Part shown: piece by piece, positions 18,010-29,028 of the stretch
How positions within the stretch are numbered: the stretch's first letter is position 1
Layout of the letters: the number at the start of each line of letters is the position of its first letter
NCBI RefSeq assembly: GCF_019132875.1
Contig: NZ_JAHSPF010000009.1
Span: 1 to 64,000, forward strand
Source: Erwinia phyllosphaerae
GTDB taxonomy: Bacteria > Pseudomonadota > Gammaproteobacteria > Enterobacterales > Enterobacteriaceae
Length of the DNA: 64,000 nucleotides
Direction of reading: 5' to 3'
Program-made: the position numbers and the translations under genes
The notes under the pieces: model-generated
The model's database searches: none
Told to the model about the DNA's origin: nothing
Seen by the model: only the letters and a program-made list of their open reading frames with translations

Positions 18010-19531
18010 GACTAACCTGAACCAGCTAAATAACCCGACCAGTTTACCCTATTCCGTGTGGCCTGTAGAGGCGATAGCGCAACTTGAGCGTGAGGGCGCT
18101 GACGCGATGGGCATCACGCTGTTTGAGCTAATGCAGCGTGCGGGCGAGGCGGCTTTCACCAGGATCCGTACGCTCTGGCCTGATAAGCAGCGTTGGTTAA
18201 TCCTTTGCGGTCACGGTAATAACGGTGGAGACGGGTTTATCGTGGCTCGTCTGGCAAAGTCGGCCGGCCTTGAGGTCACGTTAATTGCCTGTGAAGGATC
18301 AAAATCGCTGCCTGATGAGGCAAACCAGGCGCGGGAAGCCTGGCTGAACGCAGGCGGGGAAATTCATGCGCCGGAAACGGCATGGCCTGAGCAAACCGAC
18401 CTGATTGTCGATGCGCTGCTGGGAACAGGGCTTAACCGCGCGCCGGGCGAGCAATACGCGCAGCTTATCGACAAAGCAAACGCCGCCAGCGCGCCGGTTT
18501 TTGCCATAGATATTCCTTCCGGGTTAGTGGCCGCTAACGGTACAACGCCCGGCTCCGTAATAAATGCTGCCCATACGCTGACGTTTATTGCGCTTAAGCC
18601 TGGCCTGCTGACGGGCAAAGCTCGTGATGTTGTGGGGCAGCTGCACTTTCACGCGCTGAGCCTCGATGGCTGGCTGACCGGGCAAACTGCTCCTGTTGCG
18701 CGTTACGACGCTTCAGCGCTGGCGCGCTGGCTGCCGCCTCGTAAGCCAACCTCGCATAAAGGCGATCATGGCAAGCTGGTAATTATCGGCGGCGATCACG
18801 GCACGGCTGGCGCTATCCGCATGACGGGCGAAGCTGCGTTACGCGCTGGTGCTGGCCTAGTGCGAGTACTTACTCACAAAGACAATCTGACGGCGTTACT
18901 GACGGCGCGGCCTGAATTAATGGTACAGGAGCTAAGCGCGCAGGCGATTGATGAAGCGCTGGAATGGGCCGACGTCATTGTTATCGGGCCAGGGCTGGGG
19001 CAGCGGAACTGGGGTAAAGAAGCGCTGAAAAAAGTAAAAAATAGCGCTAAACCGATGCTTTGGGACGCGGACGCGCTTAACCTGCTGGCAATCAACGGCG
19101 ATAAACGTCAAAATCGCGTTATTACTCCGCATCCGGGCGAAGCGGCGCGGCTGCTGAACGTAAAGACCAGCGAAATAGAGAGTGACCGCTTACTTGCAGC
19201 GCAAAATCTAGTGAAACGCTATGGTGGCGTCGTGGTACTGAAAGGCGCGGGCACGATTATCGCCAGCGAAACGGGCGAAATGGCGATTGCGGATGTTGGC
19301 AACGCGGGCATGGCGACCGGCGGTATGGGCGATGTGCTTTCCGGCATCATTGGCAGTTTGTCAGGGCAAAAGCTCTCGCTGTATGATGCAGCCTGCGCTG
19401 GCTGCGTAGCGCATGGCGCTGCCGCCCAGGCGGTATCGCAACGCCTTGGCACGCGCGGCATGCTGGCGACCGATCTGTTTTCCGAGCTGTACCTGTTTGT
19501 TAACCCAGAGATCCTGAACAGAAAAGAATGA
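18008..19531 (+). CDS. Bifunctional NAD(P)H-hydrate epimerase / ADP-dependent dehydratase Nnr
   Basis: Nnr repairs hydrated NAD(P)H. The N-terminal YjeF domain (about residues 1-225) epimerises R- to S-NAD(P)HX, and the C-terminal ribokinase-like domain (about 230-500) dehydrates the S form with ADP. Seen in the sequence are [11 protein letters not shown] in the epimerase, [20 protein letters not shown] and [12 protein letters not shown] in the dehydratase, and [17 protein letters not shown], the nucleotide/catalytic motif, near the end. The 507-residue length is normal. Its ATG shares two bases with the divergent queG start, and its end overlaps tsaE by four bases (ATGA), indicating translational coupling. 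Confidence 0.97.
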   Translation: MTNLNQLNNPTSLPYSVWPVEAIAQLEREGADAMGITLFELMQRAGEAAFTRIRTLWPDKQRWLILCGHGNNGGDGFIVARLAKSAGLEVTLIACEGSKSLPDEANQAREAWLNAGGEIHAPETAWPEQTDLIVDALLGTGLNRAPGEQYAQLIDKANAASAPVFAIDIPSGLVAANGTTPGSVINAAHTLTFIALKPGLLTGKARDVVGQLHFHALSLDGWLTGQTAPVARYDASALARWLPPRKPTSHKGDHGKLVIIGGDHGTAGAIRMTGEAALRAGAGLVRVLTHKDNLTALLTARPELMVQELSAQAIDEALEWADVIVIGPGLGQRNWGKEALKKVKNSAKPMLWDADALNLLAINGDKRQNRVITPHPGEAARLLNVKTSEIESDRLLAAQNLVKRYGGVVVLKGAGTIIASETGEMAIADVGNAGMATGGMGDVLSGIIGSLSGQKLSLYDAACAGCVAHGAAAQAVSQRLGTRGMLATDLFSELYLFVNPEILNRKE

Positions 19532-19998
19532 AGAGCCGTGTAATAGCATTGTCCGACGAGGCGGCAACCCTCGCACTGGGAGCCAGCCTGGCCCGCGCCT
19601 GTCCATGCGCGGCAACACTTTACTTATATGGAGATTTGGGCGCGGGGAAAACCACCTTCAGCCGGGGCTTTTTGCAGGCGCTGGGACACCAGGGCAACGT
19701 AAAAAGTCCTACCTATACGCTGGTGGAGCCTTACGTACTGCCGGATCGCCGCGTTTACCACTTCGACCTTTATCGCCTGGCCGATCCTGAAGAGCTGGAG
19801 TTTATGGGCATCCGCGACTATTTCAGCGGCGACAGCCTTTGCCTGGTCGAATGGCCGCAGCAGGGCGCGGGTTTCCTGCCTGAGCCGGATGTTGAACTCT
19901 TTCTTAGCTATCAGGGCGCGGCGCGTCAGGCGGAACTGAAAGCTTGTTCGACCCTGGGCGAAGAGATGTTAGCCATGCTGGAAAAGGGCGAACAATGA
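19528..19998 (+). CDS. tRNA threonylcarbamoyladenosine biosynthesis ATPase TsaE
   Basis: TsaE is the ATPase that works with TsaB and TsaD to install N6-threonylcarbamoyl on A37 of ANN-decoding tRNAs. The 156-residue protein has a Walker A motif GDLGAGKTT (residues 35-43), the conserved [10 protein letters not shown] segment and VYHFDLYRL, and LVEWPQQG near residue 111. Length is typical. It overlaps nnr by four bases upstream and amiB by four bases downstream, as in E. coli. Confidence 0.97.
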   Translation: MKSRVIALSDEAATLALGASLARACPCAATLYLYGDLGAGKTTFSRGFLQALGHQGNVKSPTYTLVEPYVLPDRRVYHFDLYRLADPEELEFMGIRDYFSGDSLCLVEWPQQGAGFLPEPDVELFLSYQGAARQAELKACSTLGEEMLAMLEKGEQ

Positions 19999-21638
19999 TG
20001 TTGCGTATGAAACTGGGCGTATTGCTGGCCGTTTTGCTGAGCACTTTTTCCACGCTTGCCGCCAGCTTATCCGATATCCAGGTGGCCAACGGCAGCGACA
20101 AAGCGACGGTGACGCTGAGCTTTAACGGTCAGCCAGTCTACAGTTTCTTTCCGCTACATAATCCGGATCGCGTGGTATTGGATATCCGCCAGAGCGGCGT
20201 GATTAAAGGGCTACCTCTGACGTTCAGCGGCGATAATCTGTTAAAACGTATTCGGGCAAGCACGCCGAAAGACAGCCAGAGTATCCGGCTGGTGTTTGAG
20301 CTGACGCAGCGTGGTAAAACGCGCGCCGTCACGCAGCGTAACGGCAACAGCTATAACGTCGTTTTTACCGTTACCGGCTCCCGTCCCGCACCGCGCGCGA
20401 CAGCTAACGTCAGCACGGTATCGCGTTCGCCGAAAGAAAACCCTTTTAAAGGCAATCCGGTTACGGCTGTCAGTAGCGGTGACGAAGTGGCTGCGCCAGG
20501 CAGAAAGGTTAGCGCAGCTGATGAAGCCGTTATCGTCGCGATTGATGCCGGACACGGCGGTCAGGATCCCGGCGCTATCGGTGCCAACGGACTGAAAGAG
20601 AAAAACGTTACTATCGCCATCGCCCGCAAACTGAAGGCGTTGTTAAACGACGACCCGATGTTTAAAGGCGTAATGACGCGCGACGGCGACTATTTTATTT
20701 CCGTCATGGGGCGCTCGGACGTGGCGCGTAAGCAAAACGCTAACCTGCTGGTTTCTATCCATGCCGACGCCGCGCCGAACCGTAGCGCATCCGGTGCTTC
20801 AGTGTGGGTGCTTTCTAACCGTCGCGCTAACAGCGAAATGGCGGGCTGGCTGGAGCAGCACGAAAAGCAATCTGAATTACTGGGCGGTGCTGGCGATCTG
20901 TTGGCAAACAGCCAGGCCGATCCATATCTCAGCCAGGCAGTGCTGGATCTGCAATTCGGTCATTCGCAGCGGGTAGGTTACGACGTCGCGGTTAAGGTTA
21001 TCGCCCAGCTACAGCGCGTGGGTTCACTGCACAAACGGCGTCCCGAACATGCCAGCCTTGGCGTCTTGCGTTCGCCGGATATTCCTTCGCTGCTGGTGGA
21101 AACCGGCTTTATCAGTAACCCTTCGGAGGAGCGACTGCTTGGCAGTAGCGCTTACCAGCAGAAGATTGCGGAGTCGATATATAAAGGCCTGCGCAACTAC
21201 TTCCTGGCGCATCCGCTGCAATCCGTCCCAAAGGAGGAAAACCGACCGTTGCAGTCCGCAACGGCGGTTGATGTGCAGCCTAACCCCGCACCGGCTAATA
21301 CCAGTTACTCCGGTGCGGTTACGCGTCATGTGGTCAAAAGGGGCGAAACGCTCTCCGGCATCGCCGCCCACTATGGCGTGAGCATGGCGATGCTGCGCTC
21401 AATGAATTCGCTGAAACGGGATGTAGTCTGGGTTGGGCAGCGCTTAAAAGTACCGGCCAGCAGCGCCAGCGCTACTGTCAGCGCCAGCAGGCCGAAGCGG
21501 CATAAAGTTGTCCGCGGCGACTCGCTGACCGGGATTGCTGCCCGCTACGGCGTCAGCCCTAAAGCGATACAGCAGGCCAACAATATGAAATCGCAAAATG
21601 TTATGCTGGGGCAGACGTTAACGATTCCAACTTCTTAA
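19995..21638 (+). CDS. N-acetylmuramoyl-L-alanine amidase AmiB
   Basis: AmiB is a periplasmic zinc amidase that cleaves the peptide stem from septal peptidoglycan for daughter-cell separation, under EnvC/FtsEX control in E. coli. The 547-residue precursor has a signal peptide (ending FSTLAA), an AMIN domain (about 24-120), an amidase_3 domain (about 185-405) with [21 protein letters not shown] and [13 protein letters not shown], and two C-terminal LysM domains ([13 protein letters not shown] and [13 protein letters not shown]). The ATG at 19995 overlaps the tsaE stop; the frame is open further upstream inside tsaE, but the signal peptide fits this start. A second ATG follows directly. MutL starts 12 bp downstream. 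Confidence 0.96.
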   Translation: MMLRMKLGVLLAVLLSTFSTLAASLSDIQVANGSDKATVTLSFNGQPVYSFFPLHNPDRVVLDIRQSGVIKGLPLTFSGDNLLKRIRASTPKDSQSIRLVFELTQRGKTRAVTQRNGNSYNVVFTVTGSRPAPRATANVSTVSRSPKENPFKGNPVTAVSSGDEVAAPGRKVSAADEAVIVAIDAGHGGQDPGAIGANGLKEKNVTIAIARKLKALLNDDPMFKGVMTRDGDYFISVMGRSDVARKQNANLLVSIHADAAPNRSASGASVWVLSNRRANSEMAGWLEQHEKQSELLGGAGDLLANSQADPYLSQAVLDLQFGHSQRVGYDVAVKVIAQLQRVGSLHKRRPEHASLGVLRSPDIPSLLVETGFISNPSEERLLGSSAYQQKIAESIYKGLRNYFLAHPLQSVPKEENRPLQSATAVDVQPNPAPANTSYSGAVTRHVVKRGETLSGIAAHYGVSMAMLRSMNSLKRDVVWVGQRLKVPASSASATVSASRPKRHKVVRGDSLTGIAARYGVSPKAIQQANNMKSQNVMLGQTLTIPTS

Positions 21639-21650
21639 CAAGGATCCCCT

Positions 21651-23594
21651 ATGCCGATTCAGGTACTGCCGCCACAGCTTGCTAACCAAATCGCAGCCGG
21701 TGAAGTTGTAGAGCGTCCGGCGTCGGTGGTGAAGGAGCTGGTGGAAAACAGCCTTGATGCCGGTGCGACCAGAATCGACATTGAAATTGATAAAGGCGGC
21801 GCAAAGCTGATCCGTATTCGTGACAACGGCTGCGGGATCAATAAAGAGGAGCTGGCGATGGCGCTGGCTCGTCACGCCACCAGTAAAATCACCTCGCTTG
21901 ACGATCTCGAAGCGATTATGAGCCTGGGCTTTCGCGGCGAGGCGCTGGCCAGTATCAGCTCCGTTTCCCGCCTGACGTTAACTTCCCGTACGGCAGACCA
22001 GACTGAAGCCTGGCAGGCCTACGCGGAGGGGCGCGATATGGCGGTTACCGTCAAACCCGCTGCGCATCCGGTTGGCACCACGCTGGAAGTTCTGGACCTG
22101 TTTTACAATACGCCAGCCCGCCGCAAGTTTATGCGCACGGAAAAGACGGAATTTACCCATATTGATGAAATTATCCGCCGTATCGCGCTGGCAAGGTTCG
22201 ATGTGGCGTTTTCGCTGACGCATAACGGCAAGCTAATCAGACAGTATCGCGGCGTCAGCGAGGTAAAACAGCGTGAACGTCGGCTGGGGGCCATCTGCGG
22301 TACGACTTTTCTTACTCACGCGCTGGCGATTGAGTGGCAGCATGGCGATCTGAGTTTACAGGGCTGGGTAGCCGATCCGGCTGGTTCCCGTACCGTTACC
22401 GACCTGCAATACTGCTACGTGAACGGCCGTATGATGCGTGACCGCCTGATTAACCACGCCATCCGCCAGGCCTATCAGGATAAGCTGGGCGACGACCACC
22501 AACCGGCTTACGTACTCTACTTAACAATCGATCCCCATCAGGTTGACGTTAATGTGCATCCTGCCAAGCACGAGGTGCGTTTTCATCAGTCGCGGCTGGT
22601 GCATGACTTTATTTATCAGGGCGTCATCAGCGTGCTTCAGGAAACCGGTGCGGCAACGCTACCGGGTATAGAGAGCGAGGAGCCTGGTGAACGCTGGCAA
22701 CCGGAAAACCGTCAGGCGGCGGGCGGCAATCACTTCTCTTCCCCAGCATCAGCTAAAGGTGCGGAGCCAGGAGCAGGCTCGAGCAGGGATTCCGGCACCG
22801 GTATGGGTTCAGGTTCCAGAGGGCAGACAGGTCCAGGCGCAGGTTCAGGATCGGGCGCTGGAGCAGGCTCAGGGAAACCGGTAGCCAGCTGGCAGCGCCA
22901 GGAGCCCGGCTATCAGAAAAAAGAAGGCGCGCTGTATCAAAAGCTTCTGCAAACGCCCGATCTCCCTGCCGCGCGGGAAGCCACGCCGCCACGGCCAGAC
23001 CCGCGTGAGCAGCAGCAGGAGGCACCGCTTAACGGCCACAGCCAAAGCTTTGGCCGTGTGTTAACCGTGTTGCAAAATGATGTTGCGCTGGTGGAATCGA
23101 ACCAGCGGCTGGCCCTGATTTCGCTGCCGGTGGCGGAGCGCTGGCTAAAGCAGGCGCAGCTTGTGCCCGGCGAAGAGGGCCTGAAACCTCAGCCGCTGCT
23201 AATCCCGGTCAGAATGAAAATGGCAAAGCCGGAAAGGGATGCCATCGGACACTTTTCCGCGCTGCTAAAGCAGATGGGCATTGAGCTGGAAGCGGAAGGG
23301 CAGCACGTCACGCTACGCGCCGTACCTTTACCATTGCGCCAACAAAATTTACAAAACTTGATTCCAGAACTGTTAGGCTATTTGGCCGAACAGCCGGACT
23401 TATCTGTCGCTCAGGTGGCGCACTGGTTAGCGCGTCACGCGGCGGCCGATCGTCCGCTCTGGAATCACTCGCAGGCGATTGCGCTGCTGGCCGAGGTCGA
23501 AAGGCTCTGCCCGCAGCTGCTGAAGTCGTCACCTTCGGACTTATTGCAGTATGTTGATATTGAAATAGCGATGAATACGCTGAAACATGAGTGA
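21651..23594 (+). CDS. DNA mismatch repair protein MutL
   Basis: MutL links MutS mismatch recognition to MutH incision and UvrD unwinding. The 647-residue protein has the GHKL ATPase domain with [28 protein letters not shown] and [14 protein letters not shown] (residues about 30-105), the transducer domain to about residue 335, and a C-terminal dimerisation domain from about 455. The linker is longer than in E. coli and contains a Gly/Ser-rich low-complexity stretch (about residues 368-412). No endonuclease DQHAxxERxxxE motif is seen, as expected for MutH-containing bacteria. It overlaps miaA by eight bases. Confidence 0.97.
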   Translation: MPIQVLPPQLANQIAAGEVVERPASVVKELVENSLDAGATRIDIEIDKGGAKLIRIRDNGCGINKEELAMALARHATSKITSLDDLEAIMSLGFRGEALASISSVSRLTLTSRTADQTEAWQAYAEGRDMAVTVKPAAHPVGTTLEVLDLFYNTPARRKFMRTEKTEFTHIDEIIRRIALARFDVAFSLTHNGKLIRQYRGVSEVKQRERRLGAICGTTFLTHALAIEWQHGDLSLQGWVADPAGSRTVTDLQYCYVNGRMMRDRLINHAIRQAYQDKLGDDHQPAYVLYLTIDPHQVDVNVHPAKHEVRFHQSRLVHDFIYQGVISVLQETGAATLPGIESEEPGERWQPENRQAAGGNHFSSPASAKGAEPGAGSSRDSGTGMGSGSRGQTGPGAGSGSGAGAGSGKPVASWQRQEPGYQKKEGALYQKLLQTPDLPAAREATPPRPDPREQQQEAPLNGHSQSFGRVLTVLQNDVALVESNQRLALISLPVAERWLKQAQLVPGEEGLKPQPLLIPVRMKMAKPERDAIGHFSALLKQMGIELEAEGQHVTLRAVPLPLRQQNLQNLIPELLGYLAEQPDLSVAQVAHWLARHAAADRPLWNHSQAIALLAEVERLCPQLLKSSPSDLLQYVDIEIAMNTLKHE

Positions 23595-24537
23595 ATTATC
23601 CAGGGCTGGCCGGCCAAAGGCAATTTTTTTAATGGGACCAACGGCTTCCGGTAAAACGGCGCTGGCAATAGCCCTGCGCCAGCAGCTGCCGGTTGAGCTG
23701 ATAAGCGTTGATTCCGCACTGATCTATCGCGGTATGGATATCGGTACCGCCAAGCCAACCGCTGAAGAACGGCAGCTGGCACCGCATCGCCTGCTGGATA
23801 TTCGCGATCCGGCCGAGTCTTATTCAGCGGCGGAGTTTCGTCGCGATGCGCTGGCGGAAATGGCAGAGATTACCCAAAGCGGGCGTATCCCGTTGCTTGT
23901 TGGTGGCACTATGCTCTATTACAAGGCGCTGCTGGAAGGATTATCGCCGTTGCCCCCGGCCGATCCTGACGTGCGCCAGCGTATTGAGCAACGCGCGAGA
24001 GAAGAGGGCTGGGAAGCGCTTCATCGCCAGTTATGTGAAATAGATCCCATTGCGGGGAGTCGTATTCATCCGAATGATCCCCAGAGACTCTCGCGAGCAC
24101 TGGAAGTTTTTTTTATTTCAGGTAAAACTTTAACAGAACTGACTAAAACAGCCGGAGAAACCCTGCCGTACGATGTGACGCAATTCGCTATTGCACCGCA
24201 AAACCGCGAATTGATTCATCAGCGTATTGCACTGCGTTTTGAACAGATGATGGCGTCAGGATTTGAAGCGGAGGCTCGGGCGCTTTTTGCACGAGGTGAT
24301 TTGCATACGGACATGCCTTCCATTCGTTGTGTCGGTTATCGCCAGATGTGGTCATTTTTACAGGGTGAAATCGATTACGATGAAATGGTTTATCGAGGAA
24401 TTTGCGCAACGCGACAGTTGGCCAAGCGTCAGATAACCTGGCTACGTGGCTGGAAGGATGTTCACTGGCTGGATAGCGAACAGCCGCAGGCCGCGCTGGC
24501 AAACGTATTACAGGTTCTTAGTGCGAAGGCCGGGTGA
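23587..24537 (+). CDS. tRNA dimethylallyltransferase MiaA
   Basis: MiaA transfers a dimethylallyl group to N6 of A37 in tRNAs that read UNN codons, the first step toward ms2i6A. The 316-residue protein has the P-loop GPTASGKT (residues 17-24), [18 protein letters not shown] for substrate binding, [30 protein letters not shown] and the C-terminal [13 protein letters not shown] segment. It starts inside the end of mutL. The roughly 100 bp to hfq probably contain hfq promoters, as in E. coli, where hfq is transcribed from several sites in and after miaA. Confidence 0.97.
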   Translation: MSELSRAGRPKAIFLMGPTASGKTALAIALRQQLPVELISVDSALIYRGMDIGTAKPTAEERQLAPHRLLDIRDPAESYSAAEFRRDALAEMAEITQSGRIPLLVGGTMLYYKALLEGLSPLPPADPDVRQRIEQRAREEGWEALHRQLCEIDPIAGSRIHPNDPQRLSRALEVFFISGKTLTELTKTAGETLPYDVTQFAIAPQNRELIHQRIALRFEQMMASGFEAEARALFARGDLHTDMPSIRCVGYRQMWSFLQGEIDYDEMVYRGICATRQLAKRQITWLRGWKDVHWLDSEQPQAALANVLQVLSAKAG

Positions 24538-24625
24538 TTGTGTACAATTGGTGCGTTATCGTGCGCAAATTTTTACGCAGTATTTCAGAGCGCAGGCTCT
24601 TAAGTAGTAAACAACAAGCATATAA

Positions 24626-24949
<324 letters not shown>

Positions 24950-25010
24950 TCACTGTTCTTTCAGGGCGGGCTGACCGGTTTTCCAGCGCCCGTCCTGGCA
25001 ATGACGTTCA

Positions 25011-25037
25011 CGCCCGTTATGTTAATAACGCCGGGCG
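25011..25037 (+). other. Intercistronic stem-loop between hfq and hflX
   Basis: CGCCCGTTAT (25011-25020) pairs with ATAACG plus GGGCG (25025-25037) across a GTTA loop, with a short CC bulge. A second small hairpin, ACGCC/GGCGT, follows at 25048-25062. Neither is followed by a T-run. They may stabilise the hfq message or reduce read-through into hflX. Confidence 0.5.
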
Positions 25038-25138
25038 AAAAGACCATACGCCGCTCTGGCGTGAATGTGCATTAGCATCTGATAAAGCAGTATGGCCATC
25101 GTAAAGCAGGTTCAACAAGGTACTGAGAGGTTTTAAGT

Positions 25139-26419
25139 TTGTTTGACCGTTATGATGCCGGTGAGCAGGCCGTACTGGTACACATCTATTTCTCCCAGGA
25201 CAGAGATATGGAAGATCTGCAGGAGTTTGAAACTCTTGTTTCTTCCGCTGGTGTCGAAGCACTACGTGTAGTTACCGGCAGCCGCAAGGCGCCACACCCA
25301 AAATATTTCGTCGGCGAAGGTAAGGCCGTGGAGATTGCCGAGGCGGTTAAAGCCAGCGGCGCTTCCGTGGTGCTGTTCGATCACGCCCTGAGTCCGGCAC
25401 AGGAACGCAATCTCGAAGCGCTGTGCCAGTGCCGGGTGATCGATCGCACGGGCCTGATCCTGGATATCTTTGCCCAACGTGCGCGTACCCATGAAGGGAA
25501 GCTTCAGGTCGAACTGGCGCAGCTGCGTCATCTCGCCACGCGTCTGGTACGCGGCTGGACGCACCTTGAGCGCCAGAAAGGCGGTATCGGCCTGCGCGGC
25601 CCTGGTGAAACCCAGCTGGAAACCGACCGTCGCCTGTTGCGTAATCGCATTACGTTAATCCTTTCCCGTCTTGAAAGAGTAGAGAAGCAGCGTGACCAGG
25701 GACGTCAGGCGCGTAACAAGGCCGATGTGCCGACGCTGTCGCTGGTGGGTTATACCAACGCCGGTAAATCAACGCTCTTTAACCGTATTACCGCGGCGGA
25801 AGTCTACGTCGCAGACCAGCTGTTCGCCACGCTCGATCCCACGCTGCGTCGCCTGGACGTGGCGGATGTCGGCGAAGTGGTACTGGCGGATACGGTTGGT
25901 TTTATCCGTCATCTGCCGCACGATCTGGTGGCCGCTTTTAAAGCAACGCTGCAGGAAACCCGACAGGCGACGCTGCTGCTGCACGTGATTGACGCCGCCG
26001 ATCTGCGCGTCGAAGAAAATATCGAAGCCGTTGAAGAAGTGTTGGAAGAGATCGAAGCAAACGACATTCCCACATTAAAAATAATGAATAAGATAGACGC
26101 GCTGGAAGATTTCGTCCCCAGAATCGATCGTGACGAAGAAAATCTGCCCGTGCGCGTCTGGCTTTCTGCACAGACCGGTGAAGGCATTCCGCTGCTATTT
26201 CAGGCGCTGAGCGAACGCCTGGCGGGTGAAATTGCCGAATATAACCTGCGTTTGCCGCCGGAAGCGGGGCGACTACGCAGCCGCTTTTACCAGCTGCAGG
26301 CGATAGAAAAAGAGTGGAATGAAGATGACGGCAGCGTAGGGTTGCAAGTACGCATGCCCATTGTCGACTGGCGCCGCCTGTGCAAGCAGCAGCCGGAGCT
26401 GGTGGACTACATTGTTTGA
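25139..26419 (+). CDS. GTPase HflX
   Basis: HflX is a ribosome-binding GTPase that splits stalled or heat-stressed 70S ribosomes. The 426-residue protein has an N-terminal HflX domain with the conserved [16 protein letters not shown] and [10 protein letters not shown] segments, a coiled linker around [17 protein letters not shown], and the G domain with G1 GYTNAGKST (about residue 205), the switch region LFATLDPT, G3 ADTVGFI and G4 NKID. The start is TTG at 25139 ([10 protein letters not shown]), as in E. coli HflX. It is 189 bp after hfq and 62 bp before hflK. Confidence 0.97.
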   Translation: MFDRYDAGEQAVLVHIYFSQDRDMEDLQEFETLVSSAGVEALRVVTGSRKAPHPKYFVGEGKAVEIAEAVKASGASVVLFDHALSPAQERNLEALCQCRVIDRTGLILDIFAQRARTHEGKLQVELAQLRHLATRLVRGWTHLERQKGGIGLRGPGETQLETDRRLLRNRITLILSRLERVEKQRDQGRQARNKADVPTLSLVGYTNAGKSTLFNRITAAEVYVADQLFATLDPTLRRLDVADVGEVVLADTVGFIRHLPHDLVAAFKATLQETRQATLLLHVIDAADLRVEENIEAVEEVLEEIEANDIPTLKIMNKIDALEDFVPRIDRDEENLPVRVWLSAQTGEGIPLLFQALSERLAGEIAEYNLRLPPEAGRLRSRFYQLQAIEKEWNEDDGSVGLQVRMPIVDWRRLCKQQPELVDYIV

Positions 26420-26481
26420 CGCCCGACACGCGTATCCCGGCCCTGGGATAACACCGCATACACAATAAATGGAGCAGAAAC

Positions 26482-27717
26482 ATGGCGTGGAATCAGCCCG
26501 GGAATAACGGACAGGACCGCGACCCGTGGGGGAGCAGCAATAATCAAGGCGGCAACTCCGGGGGAAACAAAGGAGGTCGCGATAAAGGGCCACCTGATTT
26601 GGATGATATTTTCCGCAAGCTGAGCAAAAAGCTCGGCGGCTTTGGCGGCGGTAAAAACGAGGGCGGACAGCAAACGCCAGGACGCGGTGGACGCCTGCTC
26701 GGCATCGTGGCCGTGGTGGCCGTGGTTATCTGGGCCGGCAGTGGTTTCTATACCATCAAAGAGGCGGAGCGCGGCGTGGTAACGCGCTTTGGCAAATTCA
26801 GCCATCTGGTGGAACCCGGTCTGAACTGGAAGCCGACCTTTATCGATCAGGTTCGCGCGGTTAACGTTGAAGCCGTGCGCGAGCTGGCTGCTTCCGGCAC
26901 CATGCTGACCTCGGACGAAAACGTCGTGCGCGTGGAAATGAACGTACAGTATCGCGTCACTAATCCAGAGCGCTATCTGTTTGCGGTAACCAGCGCGGAC
27001 GACAGCCTGCGTCAGGCCACCGACAGCGCGCTGCGCGGCGTGATTGGCCGTTCTACTATGGACCGTATCCTTACCGAAGGGCGTACCGTAGTGCGTAGCG
27101 ACACCCAGCGCGAACTGGAAGAGACAATTCGCCCTTACGACATGGGTATCACGCTGCTGGACGTTAACTTCCAGGCTGCTCGTCCGCCAGAAGAAGTAAA
27201 AGCTGCGTTTGATGATGCTATCGCGGCACGTGAAAATCGCGAGCAGTACGTACGTGAAGCGGAAGCCTATGCTAACGAGGTCCAGCCTCGTGCTAACGGC
27301 CAGGCGCAGCGTATCCTGGAAGAAGCGCGCGCTTATAAAACCCGCACCGTGCTGGAAGCGCAGGGCGAGGTGGCTCGCTTTGCCAAAATTCTGCCTGAGT
27401 ACAAAGCCGCGCCGGAAATTACGCGTGAGCGCTTATACATTGAAACGATGGAACGCGTGCTTAGCCACACCCGTAAAGTACTGGTTAACGACAAGGGCAA
27501 TAACCTGATGGTGCTGCCGCTTGACCAGCTGATGCGGGGCCAGAGCGGCACCTCGTCAACGAGCCAGGACAGCAGCAGCAACCTGCTTCGCTTACCGCCA
27601 GCATCAGGCGGCAACGAGCGGGCCAGCAGCAGCTCGTCTTATAGCCCGGAAAGCATTATGGACCAGCGTCGGGTCAACGCTCAGCGTAACGATACCCAGC
27701 GCGAAGGGAGAAATTAA
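26482..27717 (+). CDS. FtsH protease modulator HflK
   Basis: HflK and HflC form a large cage in the inner membrane around FtsH and modulate its proteolysis. The 411-residue protein begins with a Gly/Asn/Lys-rich cytoplasmic segment (about 1-70), has one membrane helix (LLGIVAVVAVVIWAGSGFY, about 74-92) and then a periplasmic SPFH/Band 7 domain with ERGVVTRFGKF and a long coiled-coil (AREREQ-like region around residues 250-300). The C-terminus is Ser/Asn-rich and disordered. The hflC ATG follows two bases after the stop. Confidence 0.97.
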   Translation: MAWNQPGNNGQDRDPWGSSNNQGGNSGGNKGGRDKGPPDLDDIFRKLSKKLGGFGGGKNEGGQQTPGRGGRLLGIVAVVAVVIWAGSGFYTIKEAERGVVTRFGKFSHLVEPGLNWKPTFIDQVRAVNVEAVRELAASGTMLTSDENVVRVEMNVQYRVTNPERYLFAVTSADDSLRQATDSALRGVIGRSTMDRILTEGRTVVRSDTQRELEETIRPYDMGITLLDVNFQAARPPEEVKAAFDDAIAARENREQYVREAEAYANEVQPRANGQAQRILEEARAYKTRTVLEAQGEVARFAKILPEYKAAPEITRERLYIETMERVLSHTRKVLVNDKGNNLMVLPLDQLMRGQSGTSSTSQDSSSNLLRLPPASGGNERASSSSSYSPESIMDQRRVNAQRNDTQREGRN

Positions 27718-27719
27718 GG

Positions 27720-28724
27720 ATGCGTAAGCCATTAATCGTCGTATTGATTGTTGTGCTGGTGGTGCTTTACGCGTCACTGTTTGTGGTACAGGAAGGCCAG
27801 CGCGGCATCGTTATGCGCTTTGGTAAAGTGCTGCGCGATGATGAAAATAAACCGCTGGTTTATGCGCCAGGCCTGCACTTTAAAATTCCTTTCCTGGAGT
27901 CGGTAAAGTCGCTGGATGCGCGTCTGCAAACCATGGATAACCAGGCCGATCGCTTCGTCACCAAAGAGAAGAAAGATCTGATCGTGGATTCCTATATCAA
28001 GTGGCGTATCAGCGACTTCAGTCGCTACTATCTGGCCACCGGCGGCGGCGACGTTTCCCAGGCGGAAGTGCTGCTGAAACGCAAGTTCAGTGACCGTCTG
28101 CGTTCTGAAATTGGTCGTCTGGACGTTAAGGATATCGTTACCGATTCCCGTGGACGCCTGACCACCGACGTGCGTGATGCGCTGAACACCGGTAGTGCAG
28201 GACAGGATGATGAAATCGCTACGCCAGCGGCAGACGATGCCATTGCCTCTGCGGCAGCGCGCGTAGAGCGTGAAACCAGCAGCAAAGAGCCTGCGGTGAA
28301 TCCAAACAGTATGGCGGCGCTGGGCATCCAGGTTGTTGACGTGCGCATCAAGCAGATCAACCTGCCGACGGAAGTTTCCGATGCTATCTACAACCGTATG
28401 CGCGCCGAGCGTGAGGCTGTAGCCCGCAGCCAGCGTTCACAAGGTCAGGAAGAGGCGGAAAAACTGCGCGCGGCGGCGGACTATGAAGTAACCCGCACGC
28501 TGGCGGAAGCGCAGCGTACCGCCCTGATGACGCGTGGTGATGGCGATGCTGAAGCGGCGAAGCTGTTTGCCGATGCGTTCAGTCAGGATCCGGATTTTTA
28601 CGCCTTTATCCGCAGCCTGCGTGCCTATGACAACAGCTTTAACAACAATCAGGACGTCATGGTGCTCAGTCCGGATAGCGACTTCTTCCGCTTTATGCAG
28701 TCGCCTTCCAAAACGACGCGTTAA
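27720..28724 (+). CDS. FtsH protease modulator HflC
   Basis: HflC is the partner of HflK in the membrane complex that regulates FtsH. The 334-residue protein has an N-terminal signal-anchor (LIVVLIVVLVVLYASLFVV, about residues 5-23), the Band 7 domain starting EGQRGIVMRFGKV, and an Ala/Glu/Arg-rich coiled-coil (about 220-285). AAGG directly precedes the ATG, so translation is probably coupled to hflK. A strong terminator follows, which ends the mutL-hflC superoperon here. Confidence 0.97.
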   Translation: MRKPLIVVLIVVLVVLYASLFVVQEGQRGIVMRFGKVLRDDENKPLVYAPGLHFKIPFLESVKSLDARLQTMDNQADRFVTKEKKDLIVDSYIKWRISDFSRYYLATGGGDVSQAEVLLKRKFSDRLRSEIGRLDVKDIVTDSRGRLTTDVRDALNTGSAGQDDEIATPAADDAIASAAARVERETSSKEPAVNPNSMAALGIQVVDVRIKQINLPTEVSDAIYNRMRAEREAVARSQRSQGQEEAEKLRAAADYEVTRTLAEAQRTALMTRGDGDAEAAKLFADAFSQDPDFYAFIRSLRAYDNSFNNNQDVMVLSPDSDFFRFMQSPSKTTR

Positions 28725-28738
28725 CGGTAACATCCTGC

Positions 28739-28767
28739 AGCCGGAAGTTTTCTTCCGGCTTTTTTAT
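28739..28767 (+). terminator. Terminator after hflC
   Basis: Arms AGCCGGAAG and CTTCCGGCT (28739-28747, 28752-28760) form a perfect 9-bp stem with a TTTT loop, followed by TTTTTATTATT. It is a strong rho-independent terminator and marks the left boundary of the glycosyltransferase cassette. The 260 bp to the next gene are AT-rich and show no promoter I can support. Confidence 0.93.
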
Positions 28768-29028
28768 TATTAAGCCCGCGTTGAGTAAATTATATGTTGC
28801 GGGGTTTTTAATTAATTGCCTGCCTGAAATGTGATTCTTCCGTATTTTTACTCCCTCCGTTGACCTTTGGTTTAGGTTTGTGTAGCCTTTTTTCTCCTCA
28901 GGTCTTTGTCATATTTTAGTGGCTATCAATATCGATCTTCTTTTATAAAACATCATATTCTTTCGGCCTGAAGGATAATGGCTGGAAAAATTGCAAAGAA
29001 AGCAGCATTAATAACAGGATAATTGGAA

